From positions 1 to 31,187 of the forward strand of contig DJVB01000031.1 in assembly GCA_002440745.1 (NCBI GenBank): a stretch of DNA of 31,187 bases. The letters are read 5' to 3'. Every line of letters begins with the position of its first letter. Positions within the stretch are counted from its first letter, which is position 1. The notes beneath the pieces are model-generated. The model saw only the letters and a list, made by a program, of their open reading frames with translations, ran no database searches and was not told where the DNA came from. A program made the position numbers and the translations under genes. Positions 23,269 through 31,187 of this stretch are shown in pieces. The DNA is from Bacteroidales bacterium UBA6267. Its GTDB lineage: Bacteria; Bacteroidota; Bacteroidia; Bacteroidales; UBA1556.

Positions 23269-26200
23269 CTATTTATTAACCACCATCTGACGAGTCATGC
23301 GATAGCCATCGAATTCAATAGTGTAAAAATATACACCATTAGACAACATGGATGCATCCAACTCAATGGAGTGAATGCCGGCTGTATGCGATTCTGATTT
23401 CTGCAGAATCGATTGCCCCAATGTGTTTCTAAGGTTAAAGTTCACTTGCCCGCCGGACGGAATTTCGTATTTAATAAGAGTATTTCCGGATGCTGGATTT
23501 GGTTGATTTTGCCATAGTTTCAAACCATTAGCATACACATCCACCAAATTGGAAGTAATAATTGACTTACAAGTTTGGTCATTATTTGTGTTCAAATCCC
23601 CAACTAAGTTAGTTTTAGCACAAAGCTGGAAGCTTCCACCAAATGGAGTCATAAACCCATTAGTAAAAGTAAAGTCAACAGAATCATTCTGTGCCAATGC
23701 AGCTCCATTCCAAGTTTCTACAACAGGATTGAGACCATTTACAACATACTGTACATCAACTGAGGAAAGAGGATCAGAACCGAAGTTTTTAATTCTTACC
23801 GTCACATTATTCATCACACCAAATCCTGCGGTATCGGCAGGTGAAATAATGGCTATAACACCCGCATCGAGTGGACCGGCCAAGACAGCAATACTCTCAC
23901 AACGTTGATTATTATTTGATGCTCCGTCATTCGGAACATTCACATTCACACAAATCGTATAGTTTGTATTTGGACATACAAAACCAGAGGTGAAAGTATA
24001 AGTACCGGTATCACCTGTTGCAAGGTAAGGCGCTGTTAAACTCCATACTTCATTCACCGGTGAACCGCCGTTTATTGAATAAGAAACAGGGATGGTTTTG
24101 AGGGTATCTAAACCAAAATTCACTATTTTGACAGAGACATTTACATTTGTTCCTTGGGTCGAACTGATTGCAGGAGAAAGAATTTCTACTAAACCGGCAT
24201 CGACCTGAACGGGAGGCAACTCGAAGCTAAAGTCGTCAATAAGCCAACCTTCGTTAGTTCCTGAAGCATCAGTTTTGAGAACAAAACGGAATTGAACAGT
24301 TTGTCCGGAGGTAGTCAGGATGCTTGACATATCGTAAGTTGACAAAATAAAGCTATCCTTAGTTCCGGCAAAATAACTTGATCCACCGGTAGTTGCATTA
24401 TACCAATTTGTTCCTTTCGGGTCATTTTCATAACCTAAAAGTATCCAAGTTTGACCTTCGTCAATGGTATATTGAACATAAGCCATATCGGAACCTAAAA
24501 CGTGTTTTTGTCTGAATTTCAATGTTGCATCTATCACATTCGACACATCGAAATAAGGACTATATAAATAGGCTTCGGCACTATTTGGATAATCATCATT
24601 CAACATTGTCATCCAAGCATTTGGAGTAGAATAGGCTGCGTTCAAAATGGTTTGATTTGGAATACCACGTTCCCATATATCACCATCCTGAGCCCAGGTT
24701 GTTGTAGGCTGATCAAACTTGTCAGTATAAGTTAATTGAAGCATTGGCAAAGATGTAACAATAGCACACAAAGTGTCATTGACTGTATTCATGTCGTTCG
24801 CAAGACCGGTGAATACGCATAGATCTTTTGCCCCTGTTTGACCAATAATTGGGGTATTGAAGATATGACCAACCGTATCGCCAGGGAGTAAAGTTCCAGT
24901 CCATAATTCCGTAATTGGAGTCGCATTATTATAAATATATCCAACAGGAATTGAATACAATGTATCAGTACCAAAATTCATGATAGACAATGAAACATCA
25001 GACACTGAACCTGAAATCAGATAATTACCGGCAGGGTTAAGAACTGCATAAGCAACTGCATCTTTAGCTTGAGCCACAAATTGGTCAGAACCAATATCAG
25101 GGGTTGTTGGGCGAATATCACCATCGAAGTCAACGGTTACATTATCGAATGCAATACCGGCTGATTTCAAACCGGGATTAGCTACATGCAAATCATTATT
25201 GGCATAGTAATGAGGATTCAATGATTTTGAATGAGAATCAAAACCTGAAGCTGTTTTCCATGCCGCTAAATCAGCAAGATTACTACCTAAATATGCAAAT
25301 TGAACTGAGGTGGTATAAAGGTTATTATAGTCACAAGTAGTCAGGCCTGATCCTGCATAATAAATAGTATATGCTTGTGTTTTGGTTACTAAATTATTAT
25401 TCACCAATTTATTATCGCCACCATTATACATATACAACGCACGAGATGAAGTACCACCAGCAGTTAAGTTAACGTTGTTGAAGCTAATATTTTGATAATA
25501 ACTGTAAGTGACATACAAACCATAATTAGTTCCGGTTCCGCCATTGATGCTAATATTATTATTGAAAACTCTTCCGGACATACCGGTAGTACCATCACAA
25601 TAATAAATTCTCAAACCATAAGTCGAACTCTTAGGATATAAATCAAGCTGATTTCCAGACACTTCAAGATAATTATCACAATAACCGAAAGATGCAGGAT
25701 AATTACCATTACCAACACTATTCTCAGTAATATAGTTATTTCTAAAAATCATAGAATCCTGGTAATAGTTTGTAGGACCGTAAGTGTAAAACTCCGAAAT
25801 TTGATTACCGATCATTGAATTTGATTGGGCGAGATTTGTTGTACTTTCACCATAGTTATAAATGGCATAGTAACCTCCTTTTATCACATTATAATTCAAT
25901 TGATTATAATTATTCAATCCACCGTGAATAACAATATTTCTGGTTGTTGAACTTGAAAGAGCAGGTGCAGTGATAATACAGTTTGTAAAAGTGTTATGAT
26001 TTGCGCCACCAGTCAAATAAACGTTATAAGAAGCTCCGGAAGTTGTTGAATTAATGGTCATGCTTTTGAAGGTAATATAGTCAGCACCATTCAAAGCAAG
26101 AGTAGCCTGAAGAGGGTCAAGGCTTGCCGGTTTACCATACGTTAGAACAACATCCGTACTATCGCCTGAGGCCGATTGGAATGTGATAGTATTTGAAGAG

Positions 26201-29200
26201 GAGGCTCCATAAATTTCGTTGATAACGATTTTCTCATTATAAATTCCGGAATTCACATTGAAGACAACCGCACTGTCAATTCCACAATAATTGAGAGTTA
26301 ACACGGCATCAGAGAAGTTTTGGAAATCGGCAGAAGCTCCTCCAATAGTATAAATACCTTTGAGAGGGTTTCCACAAACAATAATCTTTGTGGAAGCGGT
26401 ATCGTTGGAAGGATTCAAATCAGCAGTACCATTTGGAGAAGAAGTCCAAGATAGGATTTGGTAAATTCCACTACCGAAATTGTAGGTTCCAACTTCTACT
26501 GTGTCCGAAAACTGATTAGTAGCAACGGAACCGGTCCAACTAAAAGCAGATTGTGCAACGCCATTTACAGCCCAATTAATCTGAACCGAACTAATGGTGT
26601 CGTTACCTTGATTCGTCAAAATCACTTTGATAGGCTGACTTCCGGTGCTTGCCGGTGAATATGGATAAACGATTTCTGCAACCAAAGCATCTGTTGCAAT
26701 AGGATCGAATTCGTCTGCTCCAATATCCGGTGTGGATGGATTACGTAAATCACCATCAATATCCACAGTCACATTTGCTGAAGGAGTACCTACATTGTTC
26801 AATGCAACATTACCTACATGCAAATCAGTAGCTGAAGTGAAATATGGATCTACAGCTAAGGAATGTGTGTTTTTACCAGAAATAGAAATCAGGGCAGGAA
26901 GATCAACACGGTTGGCGCTTGACCAATAGACAAAATCAGTTCCAACTGAATAGAAATTGTTGTAATCGCACTGATTCACATTGGCATATCCGCTGAAATA
27001 AGCCGCATAATCTCCGGCTGTATTCGCAAAAATATTATTCAAAAACGAAACGCCGGTTGTGTTGTTTGCCGTATTTGCTTGATAAAGGCCATAAGTTGAT
27101 CCACTGGCGTTTGAAACATGAACTGTATTATATTCATAAAACGAATTGTCGTCATTATTAGCATAGAGTCCATAGGCATTTGTACCTGAGCTAATGGAAA
27201 TCATATTATTATTAATCAACGATTGTGCGGCATTAGGAGTAACATAGTTATAATAATTATTATAATACGACCTTAATCCGTAACCATTCGTACCGGGTTG
27301 GATATTTATTGTATTACCAGAAATAGTCAATCCGTTAAAGCAATAATAAGCATTGATTCCATAAATATAACCGGTTGTTGGCGCATTATCATATACGTTA
27401 TTATTCAAAATCTGAATTGAGTCTTGATAATAAGCATTGATGCCATAATAATAGAATCCGGAAATATCATTGTTCTTAATAACAGTTCCTTTTTCCCAAT
27501 TTGAGTTGCTTACACCATAAACATAAATCCCATAATAACCACCTATAAGTTTATTATTATTATAGGTATTATAATGATTCAAGGTGTTATAATCGTAAAT
27601 GCATCGGTTGGTTGTTTCAGAAACCGGAACTGAGGTGATAATGTTGTTTTCAACAATATTATACTCAGCGCCATTAATCATTTCTACAGCCGTTCCATAA
27701 ATAGAATCCAAAGCTTTGATAGTCATATTGCGCAAAGTATAATAATCTGCACCATCAAAACGCACAGTCCAGTTGGAGGTAGCACCACCCGCTTGGTAAG
27801 CAATCACAACGTCAGTGCTGTCGCCGGTTTCACTTTCAAATATAACGCGACTATTAGCATTGGCGCCGGTTGTTGGGAAGAAAGTAATTTGTTCATTATA
27901 TGTTCCTGGTTCAACTTTAAAAGTAACATCACTACAAATTCCACTTGCCTGCAAATCATTCAAAGCTGCAGTGAAAGTCGGATAATCGGAGGATGGAGTA
28001 CCTAAAGTATAAACACCGTTTAAGCAAGCAGAAATTTGAATATCCATGGTGTCATTTGGGTTAACCCCTTGAGAGGTGCCATTGGCATTTGAAACATAGA
28101 ATCTCAAATCGTGAATACCTCCTGAGAAAGTATAGTTAGTCAGCGTTACGATTTGTGATGTGTCGCCCGGGGCAAGACTTCCAGTCCATGGCGTTGTCGA
28201 AATCACAAGACCTTGATATTCAAATGAAATATTTGCAGATTGCAAGGTATCTGTTCCAAAGTTTTTGATTCTAACTTGTATTGGAATAGAAACTCCGGCA
28301 CTTATCTGCGAGGCAGGACTTTCAACTGTTGCCATCCCTGCATCATTTGGAGGTGGGGTGCCTGTATGAATTACCAAAGGCACTTTATCACTGGCACAAC
28401 CAAAACCTAAAACATCATAGAAAATGGTTCCGCTAAAACTTCTTGGGAAATTAATTCCTGAAAAAGAGCCACATAAACCCACACCGGTTTGTATGCCTAA
28501 GTCGGCATTTTGATAGAAATTTGCTCCTGAAGCGTAATTGGCATCATACATCAGATAGAAACCATAAGTTTCACCGGCCATGAGAGTTAGAGGTTTTATG
28601 CTAAAACCTTGCAATACACCGGTTGAAGTTGTTGTGACCTCAGCAGAATCGTGTAAAGTCCAAGCAGTTGGATCGGATTCAAATCCTGAAAATCCACCTA
28701 CTCGATAATAAACCTTAATTGGCTTCTGCCCTACTGCATTGAAACGTGCAACAAGACTATCAATACGAATGCTATTATTATAAACATAGACATCGAACAT
28801 ATTTCCTCCACCTGTTGGATTACAAACATTTCCACCTGATGATGAAAGCTGAATATTATTATAAGCAGCACTATTCAACACTAAAGCTTGAGCATAGTAT
28901 TCGGTAGTGTCGTATAAATACGGTGTTTGATAAATTCCACCACCTACAGGAACCGTATCATTAAAGTTTTGGAACCAGACAATACTATCGTTGCTTGATG
29001 CAGTTAAGGTAGCTGAAGCTCCATAGGCCACAGAAATTGGAGAAACAACCTGCGGATTAAAAGGTTTATAAAGCGAAATAATATTATCTGCAACGAGACT
29101 ATCATTTAACGCATAAGGATCAGAGGCTAAAATCACTTCTGCTTCAATGGTGAAAACTGTATCAACCAAAGTAAACATATCGGCAGTTGCAGCAAAGGTA

Positions 29201-31187
29201 TATTGAATTGTATCGTAGCTGCCAATCGGGGTGGTGATGTTCTCGGCGGCAGACCAAGGCTGATTTCCTACGCGAAAACGTGCTGTCACGCCATTAGTGA
29301 TTGTGCCATTTCCAATATTGAAAATATCAACTGTCACCAACTCATTGGATGTCAATCCGCAACCTTGATTAGTATAAATTCCTGAAATGCCCAAATCACC
29401 CTGAGGAACATTTGTCAGAGTAACTAAAATGGAATCCTTTGGACTGTAACAACCTTTCGATGTGATTGCATCGGCATAGTACATTTTTTCGAGAAATAGC
29501 ACCGGAGTAGTATAGCTTAAGCCATTTGCAATCGGTGAGGTAGAAGAATAGCTATCAAACCATCTAACTGTATAATTTGATGTTGCACTCAAGACCGCGG
29601 AAGTAGCATAGCTTGTGGAAGCGGTGGCAAAAACCGGTGAGTTAGGAATGATATTTCTTTCAAAGGTGGATTTCACAGTATCGTTGTAAGCAAGTGGGTC
29701 GCCACTTAATTCACCCACTACCCACACATTGAATATGGTGTCAAGAAGGGAAGAAAAATGAGAAACGGCACTAAATACATGAACAATTGTGTCTGTAGAA
29801 TTTATTGTAGTATTCACATTTTCAGAAATATATGACTGTCCACCGTCAATAGAGAACTTCAACACAAAACCGTTTTGAATATCGGCAGTTCCATTGTTCA
29901 TTAATTTGACTTCGATATTTATTGAATCTAATCCACAATATGCGCCGGTTGGAGCAAGGATTTCTAAAATGGCTAAGTCGTTAGCAGGAGGAGTAAACTC
30001 ATCTGCACCAATATCAGGAGTTGTTGTAGAGCGCAATTCGCCATCAATATCGTGAGTTACATAAGTTAAAGGAATCGCAGCACCATTTAAACCTTGAGAA
30101 AATGTGTGCAAATCTTGGGAGCTAATATAAGCAGGATTGAGACTAATTGAATGTTGTTCTTTTCCACTGGCACTCTGCAAATCCTGCAAAGTGGCTTTAG
30201 CAGACGACCAGTAAGCCAAATCCGTTCCGGTAGTGTAATAGTTATTATAATCGGAATTTGCTACACCGGTTGTTGTTGAGAAATAGGCTGCATAACCGCC
30301 AAAACTATTTACAAAACTATTATTATAAAAGTTTTGACCTAAGGTATTACTGGTTGTATTGTATTGATAAAGAGCATATCCATTGGTTGAACCGGAGTTG
30401 ATATTGACTGAATTATTCGCAATAAAAACATCATTGGAATAATAGGTACGAATACCGTAAGAATAAGTACCTGAATTTACAACTATGATATTATTTGTAA
30501 TAAACACAGGATCCATTCCGGCCACATATTGACTATAATAGTTGGAATAATAATCATAAAGAGCATATCCGTAGGAACCGGGATTAATATTAATTTCATT
30601 ATTCGAAATAATAGTTCCATCGAAACAATAGTAGGAATATATTCCATAAATATAGCCATTGGTAGGAGCATTATTATGGATTTTATTTCCAAAAATTACA
30701 ACTGAATCTTGATAAGCGCTTCGAATTCCGTAGTAATAAAATCCTGTGATTTCATTATCCGCAATAATATTTCCGCTTTCCCTCGACGAAGATGAGCTGC
30801 CGTTGAGATAAATGCCATAATAACCTCCATCAATCTTATTGTTTATAATAGTGATATTATTTTCAATTCCGGTGTTATTATTTACAACTTTTGAAGACGA
30901 TGTGGTAGAAGGAGCATTGGTTAAAATACAGTTTTCAAGATTAATATCTGACGATCCTCCAATAATTTCAACAGCGCTAACAGATGAAGTACCGGTTGTG
31001 CTAATCGTCAAATTTTCGAATGAGATAAAAGTTGCACCAAGTAGCTTAACCGGAGTAAGGTTTGAAGTCAGAACAACAGATGTGCTATCGCCTGTCAAAG
31101 ATTTAAAGGTGACCGAATTTATGGAAGAAGAACCCTGAATCAAGCCAATGGTAATATTTTCGCTATAAGTACCTGCTTTAACATTAA
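23269..31187 (-). CDS. Giant T9SS-secreted beta-helix surface protein, 5' end outside window
   Basis: At least 2,638 residues, cut by the window edge; the frame stays open to 31187, so no start is visible. Domains from N to C: three homologous parallel beta-helix modules (ends at 29995, 26707 and 25078) with NosD-like repeats such as YYGIY, INNNKI and DYNNYYTTGT, each closing with PDIGADEF or a near copy. Seven CARDB-like beta-sandwich units (pattern DAG-V-SP ... NFG-D-L ... ND) lie between and after them. Two Ig-like units occur around 29400-29655 and 28880-29060, and a Cys-containing beta domain of unknown type at about 28350-28880. A MAM/jelly-roll-like domain lies at about 24225-24720 (DMAYVQYTIDEGQTWILLGY, EGWLIDDFSFE). 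A type A T9SS sorting domain ends the protein (NQPNPASGNTLIKYEIPSGG to MTRQMVVNK). No lyase or protease motif is visible, so an adhesin or matrix protein is likeliest. Confidence 0.9.
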   Translation of the reverse strand, partial: NVKAGTYSENITIGLIQGSSSINSVTFKSLTGDSTSVVLTSNLTPVKLLGATFISFENLTISTTGTSSVSAVEIIGGSSDINLENCILTNAPSTTSSSKVVNNNTGIENNITIINNKIDGGYYGIYLNGSSSSSRESGNIIADNEITGFYYYGIRSAYQDSVVIFGNKIHNNAPTNGYIYGIYSYYCFDGTIISNNEININPGSYGYALYDYYSNYYSQYVAGMDPVFITNNIIVVNSGTYSYGIRTYYSNDVFIANNSVNINSGSTNGYALYQYNTTSNTLGQNFYNNSFVNSFGGYAAYFSTTTGVANSDYNNYYTTGTDLAYWSSAKATLQDLQSASGKEQHSISLNPAYISSQDLHTFSQGLNGAAIPLTYVTHDIDGELRSTTTPDIGADEFTPPANDLAILEILAPTGAYCGLDSINIEVKLMNNGTADIQNGFVLKFSIDGGQSYISENVNTTINSTDTIVHVFSAVSHFSSLLDTIFNVWVVGELSGDPLAYNDTVKSTFERNIIPNSPVFATASTSYATSAVLSATSNYTVRWFDSYSSTSPIANGLSYTTPVLFLEKMYYADAITSKGCYSPKDSILVTLTNVPQGDLGISGIYTNQGCGLTSNELVTVDIFNIGNGTITNGVTARFRVGNQPWSAAENITTPIGSYDTIQYTFAATADMFTLVDTVFTIEAEVILASDPYALNDSLVADNIISLYKPFNPQVVSPISVAYGASATLTASSNDSIVWFQNFNDTVPVGGGIYQTPYLYDTTEYYAQALVLNSAAYNNIQLSSSGGNVCNPTGGGNMFDVYVYNNSIRIDSLVARFNAVGQKPIKVYYRVGGFSGFESDPTAWTLHDSAEVTTTSTGVLQGFSIKPLTLMAGETYGFYLMYDANYASGANFYQNADLGIQTGVGLCGSFSGINFPRSFSGTIFYDVLGFGCASDKVPLVIHTGTPPPNDAGMATVESPASQISAGVSIPIQVRIKNFGTDTLQSANISFEYQGLVISTTPWTGSLAPGDTSQIVTLTNYTFSGGIHDLRFYVSNANGTSQGVNPNDTMDIQISACLNGVYTLGTPSSDYPTFTAALNDLQASGICSDVTFKVEPGTYNEQITFFPTTGANANSRVIFESETGDSTDVVIAYQAGGATSNWTVRFDGADYYTLRNMTIKALDSIYGTAVEMINGAEYNIVENNIITSVPVSETTNRCIYDYNTLNHYNTYNNNKLIGGYYGIYVYGVSNSNWEKGTVIKNNDISGFYYYGINAYYQDSIQILNNNVYDNAPTTGYIYGINAYYCFNGLTISGNTINIQPGTNGYGLRSYYNNYYNYVTPNAAQSLINNNMISISSGTNAYGLYANNDDNSFYEYNTVHVSNASGSTYGLYQANTANNTTGVSFLNNIFANTAGDYAAYFSGYANVNQCDYNNFYSVGTDFVYWSSANRVDLPALISISGKNTHSLAVDPYFTSATDLHVGNVALNNVGTPSANVTVDIDGDLRNPSTPDIGADEFDPIATDALVAEIVYPYSPASTGSQPIKVILTNQGNDTISSVQINWAVNGVAQSAFSWTGSVATNQFSDTVEVGTYNFGSGIYQILSWTSSPNGTADLNPSNDTASTKIIVCGNPLKGIYTIGGASADFQNFSDAVLTLNYCGIDSAVVFNVNSGIYNEKIVINEIYGASSSNTITFQSASGDSTDVVLTYGKPASLDPLQATLALNGADYITFKSMTINSTTSGASYNVYLTGGANHNTFTNCIITAPALSSSTTRNIVIHGGLNNYNQLNYNVIKGGYYAIYNYGESTTNLAQSNSMIGNQISEFYTYGPTNYYQDSMIFRNNYITENSVGNGNYPASFGYCDNYLEVSGNQLDLYPKSSTYGLRIYYCDGTTGMSGRVFNNNISINGGTGTNYGLYVTYSYYQNISFNNVNLTAGGTSSRALYMYNGGDNKLVNNNLVTKTQAYTIYYAGSGLTTCDYNNLYTTSVQFAYLGSNLADLAAWKTASGFDSHSKSLNPHYYANNDLHVANPGLKSAGIAFDNVTVDFDGDIRPTTPDIGSDQFVAQAKDAVAYAVLNPAGNYLISGSVSDVSLSIMNFGTDTLYSIPVGYIYNNATPITELWTGTLLPGDTVGHIFNTPIIGQTGAKDLCVFTGLANDMNTVNDTLCAIVTSLPMLQLTYTDKFDQPTTTWAQDGDIWERGIPNQTILNAAYSTPNAWMTMLNDDYPNSAEAYLYSPYFDVSNVIDATLKFRQKHVLGSDMAYVQYTIDEGQTWILLGYENDPKGTNWYNATTGGSSYFAGTKDSFILSTYDMSSILTTSGQTVQFRFVLKTDASGTNEGWLIDDFSFELPPVQVDAGLVEILSPAISSTQGTNVNVSVKIVNFGLDTLKTIPVSYSINGGSPVNEVWSLTAPYLATGDTGTYTFTSGFVCPNTNYTICVNVNVPNDGASNNNQRCESIAVLAGPLDAGVIAIISPADTAGFGVMNNVTVRIKNFGSDPLSSVDVQYVVNGLNPVVETWNGAALAQNDSVDFTFTNGFMTPFGGSFQLCAKTNLVGDLNTNNDQTCKSIITSNLVDVYANGLKLWQNQPNPASGNTLIKYEIPSGGQVNFNLRNTLGQSILQKSESHTAGIHSIELDASMLSNGVYFYTIEFDGYRMTRQMVVNK
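25078..26358 (-). repeat. Beta-helix module C of the giant protein
   Basis: About 427 residues from GIYTIGGASADFQNF to PDIGSDQF. It has the same order of motifs as modules A and B (GIYNEKIVI, GDSTDVVLTYG, GGYYAIYNYG, CDYNNLYTT, DLHVANPGLK) but is the most divergent of the three: its middle has NGNYPASFGYCDNYLEVSGN where A and B are nearly alike. Confidence 0.8.
26707..28017 (-). repeat. Beta-helix module B of the giant protein
   Basis: About 437 residues from GVYTLGTPSSDYPTF to PDIGADEF. It is complete, with the lead-in segment (SDVTFKVEPGTYNEQITF), then GGYYGIYVYGVSNSN, NAPTTGYIYGINAYYCFNG and DYNNFYSVGTDFVYWSSAN. It is very like module A, which suggests the A/B duplication is the younger one. 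Confidence 0.82.
29995..31187 (-). repeat. Beta-helix module A of the giant protein, partial
   Basis: The module runs off the window edge. The first residues visible, upstream of 31143, read VKAGTYSENITIG and correspond to EPGTYNEQITF in module B, so only about 34 residues of the module are missing. It has NAPTNGYIYGIYSYYCFDG and DYNNYYTTGTDLAYWSSAK and ends in PDIGADEF. Confidence 0.8.

Noticed and set aside
23269..31187. Repeated nucleotide segments that could look like a CRISPR array or tandem DNA repeat
   Set aside because: The repeats differ in length and sequence, keep one reading frame and encode beta-helix and CARDB units, so they reflect protein modules.

Overview
The window looks like chromosomal DNA of a Bacteroidota bacterium with moderately low GC. 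Four things in the sequence point there. Two secreted proteins carry C-terminal type IX secretion (T9SS) type A sorting domains. The gene order rpmG, DUF4295, ftsY, rimO is a Bacteroidota arrangement. Many genes have the phylum-type promoter (TTTG or TTG, about 17-23 nt, then TAnnTTTG), and convincing Shine-Dalgarno sites are scarce. TamB, YfhO-family and GlmM proteins of Bacteroidota type are also present. I cannot name a genus.

Layout. At 1-5.5 kb a small orphan lipoprotein (+) converges on a large tamB (-). At 5.5-6.1 kb lies a SlyD-like FKBP isomerase with its own promoter and terminator. At 6.2-11.05 kb a probable minus-strand operon encodes a family 5 (OppA-like) substrate-binding lipoprotein, a T9SS-sorted surface protein and a YfhO-family membrane protein. 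A 640-bp gap with outward-facing promoter-like sites follows. At 11.7-13.6 kb is a secreted, repetitive protein ending in an S74 self-cleaving intramolecular chaperone domain. At 14.0-15.2 kb are a SAM methyltransferase and a small Cys/His-tailed membrane protein, each with a palindrome close to its promoter. At 15.5-18.3 kb is the translation and secretion cluster rpmG, DUF4295, ftsY, rimO (+). At 18.3-21.7 kb the minus strand carries glmM, a cysteine desulfurase, a small basic helix-rich protein and an Lrp/AsnC regulator. At 21.8-23.1 kb is an MscS-family channel. From 23.27 kb to the window edge runs one giant T9SS substrate, open at its 5' end.

How it fits together. Much of the window concerns the cell envelope: TamB for outer-membrane biogenesis, GlmM for UDP-GlcNAc precursors, MscS for osmotic release, FtsY for membrane targeting, and several exported surface proteins. 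The central part is housekeeping. The most distinctive object is the giant surface protein. It contains three homologous beta-helix modules of about 430 residues, at least seven CARDB-like beta-sandwich units, two Ig-like domains, a MAM/jelly-roll-like domain and a T9SS tail. No catalytic domain is visible in it, so it is probably an adhesin or surface-layer protein. I found no CRISPR array, tRNA, rRNA, intact mobile element or recognisable new defence system.
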